From the IMG/VR virus record IMGVR_UViG_3300020190_000288, positions 1 through 27,648 of that record: a stretch of 27,648 nt of DNA; one strand, written 5' to 3'. Under the pieces are notes generated by a model that did not search any database, had not been told where the DNA came from, and saw nothing but the letters and a program-made list of their open reading frames with translations. This document shows, piece after piece, positions 1-7,747 of this stretch (the first letter of the stretch is position 1; each line of letters starts with the position of its first letter). Origin of the DNA: a virus. The translations under genes were made by a program, and so were the position numbers.

Positions 1-1772
1 TTTGGAACTTTTGGCATCATTCTTGCAGGCTTTGGTTTCTTCCTTTTCGGAACATAGGGTCGCTCAAAAATGGTGCCGTCTTGCACAAGAAGGTCTCCGT
101 CTGCGTTTCTTGCATCGGGATTAAATCTCACTCTTGTTGCGCCACGTAGTGTTGCGCCAAGTTTCTTTTCTTCGAAGTCGTCAATCAACTCAATCAAATT
201 GTCATACGAATTATCATCGAGCCGGTCAATGTTCTTGATGGCCAACCCAACATCCAAGAGCTCTACATCCAGCCCCTTCTCGTCGGCCTCATTTATCGCA
301 CCCATCAGACCAATGTCATCTGCGCTATGAACAAAAAGGTGTTTGCCCGGGTTGTTGTCCTTGAAGGCATTCCAGGACGGCATTGGCGTGCCACAGGAAT
401 CGCAGCAACCACCATCATCATCTTTCCCTGAGGATGCCTCCCACCCGAAAGCATGGGCCGGACGGTTTGTGTCGGTTGGTACGTACACGACCTGTGGCTT
501 TACTTCCTCGGAAGTTCCGAACATGTATTCACTTCCTTGTGAGTGGTATGGAATTCGGAGTGTTGTGTTTACACCATCACGTCGCATTTCGGCGACGATC
601 ATGTTTTGGTCGGCGTACATAATTCTGCAAGGTCCACCAAAGTGCCTTGCCACAGCCTCGGTAAGCGCCAAACGCGCCACGTCTTGTGGGCGTGCCAGCA
701 CAACGTTTGCTGCGTAGACGTCACCGATGTGATTTTTTGTTTCAATTTCCGCTTCGTCCGACTTCTTCTTGGTATGTTCGTAGCGGTCTAGGAGTCTTCT
801 TCCCTTTGCGGCAAGTTTTGCCGCATCTGAGCGATCTTGTGGAACAGGTTCGCCCCAGGCAGCCGCTGAGAGCGCCAAACGCGTCGGTCTTCCCTTTGCG
901 TCTTTCATTGGTCCCCTGGGATTCGTGAAGAAGCGCGTAAGAAAAGAACCTTTTCTTCTCATCTTCTGTGGGGTGTCTGCGGCACCCTTGACGCCCGGTT
1001 TTAGATTTGCGCCCTCTTTGCGCTTGAAGTGCGCTCGACCGGCGGCCGTCAATCCGCCCTTTGGATCACGCAAGACTGGTTTGTCTGCTGCTTTTTCCTC
1101 TGGGCAACAATCGTCTTCAAGTGATTTGCCTTTGATTGGCACACAGTTCGGCACCATCTTGCCGCCCTTGCCCTTCTTCATTCCAACCTGCTTGTAGCCG
1201 GGCCAACACGGGCCATTTTCGGCTTTGACTTCGGTGTTTTGTTTGTCGGACTTGATTGAGATCGTTCCGGTGAGTTGGTTTGCACCGTGAAGAACCGGAG
1301 AAACTTCGTACAGTTCCACTTCTTTCAAGAGATTGGCGCTTTGTGCCGGGTCAAAAACCGCGTCTAAGGTTTTGTAGCCGATCGACCACTCTTGCTCGGC
1401 GCCAAAAAAGACGACGTTTGCAAAAGCCTCACGACCGCGTTCTGATTTTAGATTGAACTGAACCCTGGCAAACAAACCACCTACGCCACCCGAACGCATT
1501 TTGGACGGGAGCCGCGGGTCGTTGGGTGGTACTTCGTAGATTTCCAACACCTTGCCGATGGGTTCATTCCAATTGTGGCCCCATACAACACGCGGCTTGC
1601 GGCGTTTTAGGCTGCCATTGAAGGCACCCGGCAAGACCACGTCACCGACGGAGTCCTTATTGCCGATTGCGGCGACAAAACACTCAACGATTCCACGTGC
1701 CTCGTCTACGGCGACCTGGCCGTCGAGGGCCTTGTATTCGGCTGTCGAGGGTTGAATGCTCGTATTCTTCAA
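1..1772 (-). CDS. Prohead protease fused to DUF6321-like and further domains (partial, runs off left edge)
   Basis: The reverse strand is open from a TTG at 1772-1770 to base 1, giving at least 590 codons with no stop. TTG is chosen because an in-frame TAA lies at 1787-1785, CGGAG sits 7 bases upstream of the TTG, and the first in-frame ATG lies well inside the protease fold. Residues 1-180 are an HK97-type prohead (U35) serine protease, which cleaves scaffold and capsid proteins during head maturation: His66 lies in WGHNWNEPIGKV, Ser130 in EWSIGYK, and the C-terminal strand contains EVSPVLHGAN. A Cys-rich linker follows (VGMKKGKGGKMVPNCVP near 196-212, CC near 222). Residues about 232-331 match DUF6321 as I remember it (LRDPKGGLTAAGRAHF, MRRKGSFLTRFF, RLALSAAAWGEPVP, AAKGRRLLDRY). 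Residues 345-590 are unrecognised, with a CCDSC cluster at 456-460 and a basic Lys/Pro-rich segment at the edge. Known family: protease and DUF6321. Inferred: one fused polypeptide that may be self-processed. The capsid gene probably follows to the left. Confidence 0.9.
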   Translation of the reverse strand, partial: MKNTSIQPSTAEYKALDGQVAVDEARGIVECFVAAIGNKDSVGDVVLPGAFNGSLKRRKPRVVWGHNWNEPIGKVLEIYEVPPNDPRLPSKMRSGGVGGLFARVQFNLKSERGREAFANVVFFGAEQEWSIGYKTLDAVFDPAQSANLLKEVELYEVSPVLHGANQLTGTISIKSDKQNTEVKAENGPCWPGYKQVGMKKGKGGKMVPNCVPIKGKSLEDDCCPEEKAADKPVLRDPKGGLTAAGRAHFKRKEGANLKPGVKGAADTPQKMRRKGSFLTRFFTNPRGPMKDAKGRPTRLALSAAAWGEPVPQDRSDAAKLAAKGRRLLDRYEHTKKKSDEAEIETKNHIGDVYAANVVLARPQDVARLALTEAVARHFGGPCRIMYADQNMIVAEMRRDGVNTTLRIPYHSQGSEYMFGTSEEVKPQVVYVPTDTNRPAHAFGWEASSGKDDDGGCCDSCGTPMPSWNAFKDNNPGKHLFVHSADDIGLMGAINEADEKGLDVELLDVGLAIKNIDRLDDNSYDNLIELIDDFEEKKLGATLRGATRVRFNPDARNADGDLLVQDGTIFERPYVPKRKKPKPARMMPKVP

Positions 1773-1839
1773 GGGCAGACTCCGTTAGTAAACAAGGTTC
1801 CCAACAATAATAAAATAAGTAAATCCAATCTGGCGGAAC

Positions 1840-1871
1840 ATTTACGTAAATCTTCCTGAATTTACGTAAAT
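1840..1871. repeat. Tandem perfect 12-bp palindromes, operator or hairpin candidate
   Basis: ATTTACGTAAAT occurs at 1840-1851 and again at 1860-1871. Each copy is a perfect palindrome, and the copies start 20 bp apart, about two helical turns. They lie between the portal gene, whose stop codon TGA (1873-1871) touches the second copy, and the protease start at 1772. As DNA this looks like a paired site for a dimeric regulator. As RNA the two copies could pair into a 12-bp stem with an 8-base loop. No GC-rich stem with an adjacent U-run is present, so a classical terminator is less likely. Confidence 0.6.
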
Positions 1872-4156
1872 CAGAAATCGAAGCGCAGCTTGCACCTACA
1901 GTTGACCGTCAGGTGCGGTGGGGCAAGCGGGTCGCCGGGGAAACGAATCTTCAAATTGTCGACGGAAAAAGAATCCGTCAACCCGACGGACTTTCCGTGA
2001 AGCGAAACGTGATCGGCGCGAACCTTGGCATCTTTTCTGGTTATCCATGTTTTGTTGACTGCGCCAATCTGTTTGGCCGCAAAATATGTTCCTGCGTTGA
2101 AAGCCGTTTGCGATTCGTGTTCGGCGATGACTCTCCTGCGTTTTAGGAGCAAATTGACGAATACGGCTGCTATTGCGGTTTTTAGCAAACCAGATTTGTC
2201 TTCTTTGTCGTCAAGTGATGATGCGATTAGAATTGCCGCCTCGATTTCTTTTCGGGTGTTGGCATTCACGCTTTCTACTCTTTTTGTTTGGGCAGCAAGA
2301 TATTCGTCTAGTTCTTCTTCGTCAAAATCGGTTGGCATACCAGACCGCTCTTCGGCAAGGTTGGCCGCATCGACAACAATCCCGGAAAGAAGGGGTCGGA
2401 TATCTTCGCCCAACTGTTTATTCCAAACCACTTCGTCAAAAATTGCCTCAATTTTTAGGGTTCCGGTAGCAAGTTGTTTCCTTGCTTTTGCTCCCGTGGC
2501 TTTTTCCAACACGACCCGTTGTTGTCGCTCAAAGTTTCTTTCGAGCTGATTATCAAGAATTTCCGTCCACCTACCTACATTGTCGTCGGCTTTCGTATCC
2601 CACTCATCTTCTTCAAAATCAAAAAAGTTTCCGGACTTGACTTGCATGTCCGGCGAATAGGCTGATGTCATTCCCGGCGGCATCGGCACGTCAGACGTTT
2701 CCGTCATCGGTCCTGCAGCCTCAGCTGCTAAAGCCTGTTCCATTGTTTCGGGACGACCTGCGGCTGGTGGGGCCTCTCCAACGATCCCGCCTTCGCCAAC
2801 CAAGCTGCCAGGTATCCCCGGTGGTTGACCTGGGGGAGTAAGCCCTTGGGGTGCTTGACCAGGTGCGCCACCTTGGGCTGCCGCCATGGCTGCTTGTTGC
2901 TGCTGTGCCTGTTCTTGTGAGTTGAACGGTTTGTCTGTGTACCCGATCGGAGTCAGGTTCGGATTTGCAAGTAGGGCTTGCATCAAGTCTGATTCAATTA
3001 ATTTTCTTCCGGTTCCGTCGCGGTATTCGTTGCCCGTAATCAGACCAGCTTGAAACTCCTGCATGAGGTAGCGTTCACGCTCCTGCTTGTAAAGAACAAG
3101 AACCGGAACGTCGTCCACATCAAAGTCAACGTAATAGTCTTCGTCTAATTCATCGAGACCTCGGCCGATCAATTCAAGATGGGGCATCATTGTTTCATTC
3201 CAAAAGACACGATGTTCTTCTGCGGCGTTTGAGAACGTGCGTCCTGCTGCGTTTCCGATGACCGACTCGGGCACGCCGAACGCCGCCAGGATTTCTTCTT
3301 TCGTCAACTGACGCATTTGCACGTAGTTTGCGTCTCTTGGTGACGCACCGGTGTCAACGAAGTCCACGCCCTCATCCGAGGAAACTACGGAGACCGCCCC
3401 AGCGCGACCGATATTACCCCTGAATCTATTGCGTAATTCATCTTTGTCGTCGTCGTCAATTTCGCCTCGCACAACAAGAAGACCGCCCGGCCTTCCGTCG
3501 TTGATCAAAAAGTTCCTGTTGTAAATTTTTGAAAGATTCTCGATCTCGATTGCGATACCGGCCGATTCCATCGGGGTGAGCGAAAGATAAGGGTCAAGTG
3601 GGTGTGGTTTTCTAACCCAAATCACGTCTCTTGCTGGAACAATGGTCTTTGTCCCATTTCTTAGGTCGACCTCAAATCCACTTACAAATTTTTTCTTGTC
3701 GGGGATCGGCGATGTGTGTCCGGGGGGAAGAAGTTGAAGCCCAATTATTCCGCCGTCACGGCCACGGATAATTTCGATGAACGCACCTCGCGACGACATC
3801 AAAAGTTGTGATGAAAGCCTGTACCTAAATACGAATGCATTTTCGCCGTAGTTTGCTCTTGAATTCAAAATCCTGAGCAGCGGGTGATTTTTCCTGTCGA
3901 CTTTTTCTCCGTCCGGAGAATTGTCTTTTCTTAGGATCGCCGGAAGACGCGACTGATTGCCGGCAATAGCGTCGATGCACCTATTTACCCAAACAACCCG
4001 CTGAAAGCCTTCGCGGTATGCACGGTCAATGTCCCATGAATCCTTATAGGGCTTGCCAGTCTGATTCGGATTGAAAGCAACAGGTGCGCCTGGTGTTATA
4101 ATCGATTTGGCTGAGGCGTTTTGCCCTTGCTTATTGGATACTTGATTCCAAGGCAT
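1871..4156 (-). CDS. Portal protein fused to MuF-like minor head protein
   Basis: This 761-aa protein forms the dodecameric channel through which DNA is packaged. Residues about 40-400 are an HK97/actinophage-type portal: WVNRCIDAIAGN near 56-67, NHPLLRILN near 90-98, VIWVRKPHPLDPYLSLTPM near 178-196, and LTKEEILAAFGVPESVIG at 285-302. Residues about 412-500 are a Gln/Ala/Pro/Gly-rich linker. Residues about 515-761 look like a MuF/SPP1 gp7 minor head domain, ending in KTWITRKDAKVRADH, LHGKSVG, FPGDPLAPPH and VNCRCKLRF. The portal-only family is usually 400-550 aa, and the extra length is the fused domain. The ATG has no clear Shine-Dalgarno sequence. It lies 10 bases after the stop of the small membrane gene, so translational coupling is likely. 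The gene is divergent from the terminase, which is unusual because the two normally share an operon. Confidence 0.93.
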   Translation of the reverse strand: MPWNQVSNKQGQNASAKSIITPGAPVAFNPNQTGKPYKDSWDIDRAYREGFQRVVWVNRCIDAIAGNQSRLPAILRKDNSPDGEKVDRKNHPLLRILNSRANYGENAFVFRYRLSSQLLMSSRGAFIEIIRGRDGGIIGLQLLPPGHTSPIPDKKKFVSGFEVDLRNGTKTIVPARDVIWVRKPHPLDPYLSLTPMESAGIAIEIENLSKIYNRNFLINDGRPGGLLVVRGEIDDDDKDELRNRFRGNIGRAGAVSVVSSDEGVDFVDTGASPRDANYVQMRQLTKEEILAAFGVPESVIGNAAGRTFSNAAEEHRVFWNETMMPHLELIGRGLDELDEDYYVDFDVDDVPVLVLYKQERERYLMQEFQAGLITGNEYRDGTGRKLIESDLMQALLANPNLTPIGYTDKPFNSQEQAQQQQAAMAAAQGGAPGQAPQGLTPPGQPPGIPGSLVGEGGIVGEAPPAAGRPETMEQALAAEAAGPMTETSDVPMPPGMTSAYSPDMQVKSGNFFDFEEDEWDTKADDNVGRWTEILDNQLERNFERQQRVVLEKATGAKARKQLATGTLKIEAIFDEVVWNKQLGEDIRPLLSGIVVDAANLAEERSGMPTDFDEEELDEYLAAQTKRVESVNANTRKEIEAAILIASSLDDKEDKSGLLKTAIAAVFVNLLLKRRRVIAEHESQTAFNAGTYFAAKQIGAVNKTWITRKDAKVRADHVSLHGKSVGLTDSFSVDNLKIRFPGDPLAPPHLTVNCRCKLRFDF

Positions 4157-4166
4157 AATTTATTGG

Positions 4167-4337
4167 TTATTCCATCCCCAGCAGATATCCGACCAACCCG
4201 CTCGTAACGCCGCACACGATAAACCCAATCGGGGGCGCGAAAAGGAACCCACCCACCGTTGTCATAATTATAAATGACGCGATGAGCCAATTGGCTACAG
4301 TCGGCCGCCGGAATCGCAATTTGGGTGAGATTTTCAT
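4167..4337 (-). CDS. Small membrane protein, 56 aa
   Basis: This short reverse-strand gene starts at ATG 4337-4335 and ends at TAA 4169-4167, ten bases before the portal start. The N-terminus is basic (MKISPKLRFRRP, 1-12). Two hydrophobic stretches follow, about residues 14-36 (ANWLIASFII, VGGFLFA) and 37-54 (IGFIVCGV, GLVGYLLG), so it probably sits in the inner membrane as a small hairpin. Small hydrophobic proteins beside portal or terminase genes are common in phages, and their role is usually unknown. The start has no Shine-Dalgarno sequence, but a -10-like TAGTCT lies 6 bases upstream, which fits a leaderless message. The composition and position argue for a real gene. A longer reading frame at 4096-4353 overlaps it and the portal, and is less convincing. 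No function is assigned. Confidence 0.7.
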   Translation of the reverse strand: MKISPKLRFRRPTVANWLIASFIIMTTVGGFLFAPPIGFIVCGVTSGLVGYLLGME

Positions 4338-4343
4338 ACAACG

Positions 4344-4352
4344 AGACTACCA
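4344..4352 (-). promoter_or_regulatory. Extended -10 candidate for the leftward head operon
   Basis: On the reverse strand TGG-TAGTCT ends 6 bases before the ATG of the 56-aa membrane protein. The spacing would start transcription at or next to the ATG, giving a leaderless mRNA. No convincing -35 box is visible. It lies in the divergent gap between the leftward head genes and the rightward terminase. Confidence 0.4.
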
Positions 4353-4377
4353 CTCATCGGCAATCACCTAAATTACT

Positions 4378-5715
4378 ATGGATGGTGAGCCCCTATCAGG
4401 ACGAATCCGAATGACCAACTGGAATGAAGTATTGAAATATCTTGAGCCGAAGAAGGCTTTGTTTTGCCCTGAAGAACCCTCTTTGACCCAAAAAGTTTTT
4501 TTGCGCAGTTATGCCCTGGAAGCTCTTTTTGGAGGAGCTGCCGGCGGTGGTAAGAGTTCGGCCCTTCTTATGGCGGCGCTGCAATACGTGGACGTTCCGG
4601 GATATTCGGCGATTCTTTTTAGAAGGACTTTTGCGGACCTGTCGCTTCCTGGTGCCCTGATGGACAGATTCAGGCAATGGGTAGCGATGCATGATGACGT
4701 TCATTGGAACAACAACACCTATGTGGCGACATTTCCCTCCGGCGCAAGAATTTCTTTCGGATACCTTAATAATGTCAACGACTATTTGAGATACAAGGGT
4801 TCAGAATTCCAGTTCATTGGCATGGACGAGGTGACCGAAATACGGGAAAACGACTATCGATACCTGTTTTCGCGTCTTCGCCGACCAGCCAGCGGCCCGT
4901 TATCGAAGGTTCCGCTAAGGATGAGGGCGGCATCCAACCCGGCCCCAAACTGGGTCAGACAACGATTCATCGTCGAGGGCAAGAATCAGAACAGAATTTT
5001 TGTGCCATCCAAGCTCACCGACAACCCAGGCATCGACCCCGACTCCTACCGTCAGGCGTTGGCAGCGCTGGACCCGATCGAGCGCCGCCGCCTAGAAATG
5101 GGCGATTGGTGGGCGACGACACTCGGTACGTATTTTGATCGAACATGCTTCATCATCGTCGACCCAAATGAGGTGCCCCAAGTCCATTCGACAAGCAGGG
5201 CAGTTCGATTCTGGGATTTGGCAGCGAGCGAACCGACGTCAAATAATCCGGACCCAGACTGGACGGTGGGCACTTTGGTCCTTTTGGACCAGGGCGTTTC
5301 GTACATTTTGGATGTAAAACGCGCAAGACTCAAAAACGAGAAAGTGGAAAACCTCATTCTTCAGACGGCCATCGAAGACGGCCATGTTGTATCAGTTCGA
5401 ATGGAGCAAGAACCGGGTTCATCCGGTAAAGCCCTGATCGACAACTACGCGCGCTATGTGCTACCTGGCTATGACTTTTCTGGTATTAGGTCAACTGGAG
5501 ACAAAGAAACAAGAGCTAGGCCGTTTGCTGCAGCAGTAGCTAATGGAAATGTTCGCCTTGTTCGTTCTGCATGGCTAACAGATTGGCTTGATGAATTTAG
5601 CTCCTTTCCTGAGGCGTGTTCGCACGACGACCAGGTTGACTCGGCAGTTGGCGCGTTTACATTCCTCACCGGCCTGGGGTTGCCTCAAAGGAGAAAAGCC
5701 ACTATCCTCCTCTGA
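4378..5715 (+). CDS. terL: Terminase large subunit
   Basis: This 445-aa protein is the packaging motor: an ATPase that drives DNA into the prohead plus a nuclease that cuts concatemers. The ATPase domain shows Walker A GGAAGGGKSS (52-61), Walker B with FIGMDEVTE (Asp150, Glu151) and a coupling motif ASNP (185-188). The nuclease domain is RNase H-like, with Asp280 in RFWDLAAS, EQEPGSSGK near 343-351 and HDDQVDS (Asp417, Asp418, Asp421). Length fits the family. The start is uncertain. ATG 4378 has no Shine-Dalgarno sequence. ATG 4411 is preceded by AGGA at a usable distance and would remove 11 residues outside the ATPase fold. No small terminase is recognisable in this window. The gene is divergent from the portal and is followed after 38 bases by the recombination genes. 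Confidence 0.96.
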   Translation: MDGEPLSGRIRMTNWNEVLKYLEPKKALFCPEEPSLTQKVFLRSYALEALFGGAAGGGKSSALLMAALQYVDVPGYSAILFRRTFADLSLPGALMDRFRQWVAMHDDVHWNNNTYVATFPSGARISFGYLNNVNDYLRYKGSEFQFIGMDEVTEIRENDYRYLFSRLRRPASGPLSKVPLRMRAASNPAPNWVRQRFIVEGKNQNRIFVPSKLTDNPGIDPDSYRQALAALDPIERRRLEMGDWWATTLGTYFDRTCFIIVDPNEVPQVHSTSRAVRFWDLAASEPTSNNPDPDWTVGTLVLLDQGVSYILDVKRARLKNEKVENLILQTAIEDGHVVSVRMEQEPGSSGKALIDNYARYVLPGYDFSGIRSTGDKETRARPFAAAVANGNVRLVRSAWLTDWLDEFSSFPEACSHDDQVDSAVGAFTFLTGLGLPQRRKATILL

Positions 5716-5735
5716 CAGAAAGTAGTAGCCTGTCA
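5713..5735. repeat. Inverted repeat at the terminase stop codon
   Basis: TGACAG (5713-5718, containing the terminase stop TGA) and CTGTCA (5730-5735) are perfect inverted repeats around 11 bases. As RNA this makes a 6-bp stem. No U-run follows, so it is not a standard terminator. It could be a small operator or a processing hairpin in the 38-base gap before the gene at 5754, whose ribosome site AGAGGAG lies just downstream. Confidence 0.35.
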
Positions 5736-5753
5736 TACACAAAGAGGAGCAAC

Positions 5754-6299
5754 ATGAACAATACCCCGCTCACACCAGAGTGTGAATCGATCATTGCCGA
5801 CATATCGAAGGCTTTAGACCTTTTGCGTACGGCCGCCCAAAACGCCGCAAACCTAATCAAGGCGGTGGAATCATCATCAATTGATGACTCATGCGAACTT
5901 GCCGCGGCAATGAACAGGGCAAAAGCAGAAACAAAAGAGCTGTTTGAACTCCTGTCCGCCGACGTGATTTCCAAAATGGGTTCACTACCGGAACACATTC
6001 TGGCTGACGGCACCATAGTTGAGCGTCGTGCGGGTTCTGCCAGAAAAAAGTGGGACCACCTTACGCTCGCAAAATCAGTTACGGAAAAATTGCACCAAAT
6101 GGCAATCGACATGGATACGGGCGAGATGACGATGAGCAATCAGGACATTGCGATTCGCCTTCTCGACTATGTTGCCCCCAGCTATTGGCGGGTAAAGAAA
6201 CTGGCCGACCTTGGGATAAACGCAGACATGTACTGCGAGGTCACCGAGGGCGGGGTAAACCTAATCATTCGCAAGGGAGGAACCAGCGATGACGAATAA
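5754..6299 (+). CDS. Conserved phage protein of unknown function, 181 aa
   Basis: The ATG follows a strong ribosome site (AGAGGAG, 4 bases upstream). The N-terminal half is alpha-helical and Ala/Glu-rich. The C-terminal half carries RRAGSARKKWDH (around residues 89-100), RLLDYVAPSYWRVKKLADLG near 142-161 and a final beta-like segment. The last block resembles a protein I know from many actinophage genomes, where it often sits beside RecB-like nucleases. Here it overlaps by 11 bases the Rad52-like gene and stands two genes from the RecB-like one. That neighbourhood suggests a helper role in recombination or replication, which is an inference. No catalytic motif is seen. Confidence 0.88.
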   Translation: MNNTPLTPECESIIADISKALDLLRTAAQNAANLIKAVESSSIDDSCELAAAMNRAKAETKELFELLSADVISKMGSLPEHILADGTIVERRAGSARKKWDHLTLAKSVTEKLHQMAIDMDTGEMTMSNQDIAIRLLDYVAPSYWRVKKLADLGINADMYCEVTEGGVNLIIRKGGTSDDE

Positions 6300-6963
6300 A
6301 ATAGACAAATACCAACAACTTTCCGAGCCGTTTGCTCCAGAAATGGAGCGGACAATCACCAAGGGCGGTACGTCGCTCGTTTACATTCCGGTGAGCGAAG
6401 TCATAAACCGGCTCAACAAAGTGCTGGGCGTCGACAAGTGGACATTTGTTGTCCTCAAGTGCGACCGCGACCCAATCGACACCGATTTCGTCATTGCCCA
6501 TGTCCAGATTCGCTGGTACTACAGCGACGGCATCGGATACGTCGAACGTGACGGGATCGGCGGCCAGCGCATCAAGCGAAACAAGGCAGGTCAAATTGTC
6601 GACCTCGGCGATGAATTCAAGGGCGCAATATCGGATGCCCTGAAGAAGGCTGCGCAAACATTGGGGGTTGGTTTGTATTTGGCGCGCAGTGAAGACGCAA
6701 TCGAGATCGAAGCAGTCCTGGATGCGCAGTCGGCTCCCGCCCCAAAAGAGCCAGCCCGAGCTGAGACATCACCAAAATGGGCTGCTTTTCTCAGCGTGAG
6801 CAAGAAACTCAGCGCCGAGCAAAAGGAAGAGCTGAAGCGTCGTTGGGCAGAGTTCAGCGACGGTGCGGCTACCCCGACGGCCGCAACCGCGACCGAAGAA
6901 GAGATTGAGTTTCTCGCCGCCGAGGCGCTCGACATTCAACTAGGTAGCAAGGCTGAAGAATAG
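6289..6963 (+). CDS. Rad52-family single-strand annealing protein
   Basis: This 224-aa protein probably anneals complementary single strands during phage recombination and replication. The core is residues about 10-135. It contains VSEVINRLNKVLGVDKW, a beta segment with AHVQIRWYYSDG, and the diagnostic block RDGIGGQRIK, then IVDLGDEFKGAISDALKKA and LGVGLYLA. This matches the Rad52/Rad22 phage recombinase superfamily (Sak, DdrA-like). The C-terminus is Ala/Glu-rich and may bind a partner. The ATG overlaps the upstream gene by 11 bases and has GGGAGG upstream. A RecB/Cas4-like nuclease follows after 2 bases. An exonuclease paired with an annealing protein is the usual two-component phage recombination system, so the two likely act together. 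Confidence 0.88.
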   Translation: MTNKIDKYQQLSEPFAPEMERTITKGGTSLVYIPVSEVINRLNKVLGVDKWTFVVLKCDRDPIDTDFVIAHVQIRWYYSDGIGYVERDGIGGQRIKRNKAGQIVDLGDEFKGAISDALKKAAQTLGVGLYLARSEDAIEIEAVLDAQSAPAPKEPARAETSPKWAAFLSVSKKLSAEQKEELKRRWAEFSDGAATPTAATATEEEIEFLAAEALDIQLGSKAEE

Positions 6964-6965
6964 CC

Positions 6966-7745
6966 TTGTCCCAACTGCCTGAATATGTTTCCGCATCGTC
7001 GATCGGCACGTTTCAACAGTGCCCGCTGAAGTACAAACTCTCACGGATTGACCAAATAAAAGAACCGCCGACGAGGGAAACCCTGCTGGGGAATTTTGTA
7101 CATGAGGTGATGGAAGGCTTCTACGCCATCGGGTCCGACCGTGAGCGCAATGTGGCGACAGCTCAGCAAATTTATTCCGAGGTGTGGGAGTCCGGCGACT
7201 GGGCGGCCAAGGTTTCCCCATATCTCAGAGAAATGTCCATGAAGTTATTCAGGTGGAACGCCTGGTGGTGTATCGAGAACATTTTCAAGATTGAAAACCC
7301 AGACACAATCGACGTCAAAGGAATTGAGTTGGAACTTGACGTAACAATCGATGGTGTCCGTATCAAGGGTTTCATCGACAGGCTGGCAACGATCAACGGC
7401 AGGGATACGATTTCCGATTACAAAACGGGCAAAACGCCAAACGCAAAATATATGTCTGACAAGCACTTTCAGCTTTTGCTTTACTTTGTCTGCCTGTCGC
7501 AAGGATTGAGCCTGAATGAACCGATGCTTGAACTGCTGTATCTCAAAGACGCTCAGGTTAGGACAGTCGAACCAACACCCGAGCTGTGTGCCGGCGTTGT
7601 GGAAACGGTGGTGACGGTCAATTCCAAAATACAAAACGCTTTCGAGGCCGAACAGTGGGAGGCCGTTCCGTCAAAACTGTGCGACTGGTGTTTTTTCAAA
7701 TATAATGGTTGTACTCATTACACAAAAAACATGAGGAGACGTTAG
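6966..7745 (+). CDS. RecB/Cas4-like PD-(D/E)XK exonuclease with Fe-S cysteines
   Basis: This 259-aa nuclease belongs to the Cas4/AddB-like PD-(D/E)XK group. The seen residues fit in order: Cys19 (QQCPLKY), His46 (GNFVHEVMEGFY), Asp138 (GFIDR), Asp151 and Lys153 (ISDYKTGK), a QxxLY-like helix (HFQLLLYFVCLSQG, 167-180), then Cys239, Cys242 and Cys249 (CDWC, GC). The four cysteines are the pattern that holds a 4Fe-4S cluster in this family. The likely job is to resect DNA ends to make single strands for the Rad52-like protein encoded just upstream. The start is TTG at 6966, two bases after the upstream stop, and the N-terminal SSIGTFQQCPLKY motif requires a start close to this point. No strong ribosome site is seen, so coupling is likely. 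Confidence 0.9.
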   Translation: MSQLPEYVSASSIGTFQQCPLKYKLSRIDQIKEPPTRETLLGNFVHEVMEGFYAIGSDRERNVATAQQIYSEVWESGDWAAKVSPYLREMSMKLFRWNAWWCIENIFKIENPDTIDVKGIELELDVTIDGVRIKGFIDRLATINGRDTISDYKTGKTPNAKYMSDKHFQLLLYFVCLSQGLSLNEPMLELLYLKDAQVRTVEPTPELCAGVVETVVTVNSKIQNAFEAEQWEAVPSKLCDWCFFKYNGCTHYTKNMRRR

Positions 7746-7747
7746 TA

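Noticed and set aside
70-1197. Several forward-strand frames of 60-125 codons
   Set aside because: They lie opposite the continuous 590-codon protease fusion, with no ribosome sites and odd composition.
4096-4353. 85-codon reverse-strand frame overlapping the portal start
   Set aside because: It overlaps the portal coding region by about 60 bases and is in a different frame from the 56-aa membrane protein, which has better composition and spacing.
5711-5740. CTGACA at 5712-5717 with a 17-base spacer as a -35 box
   Set aside because: The matching -10 position reads ATACAC, which is a poor match, and the region is better explained by the inverted repeat.
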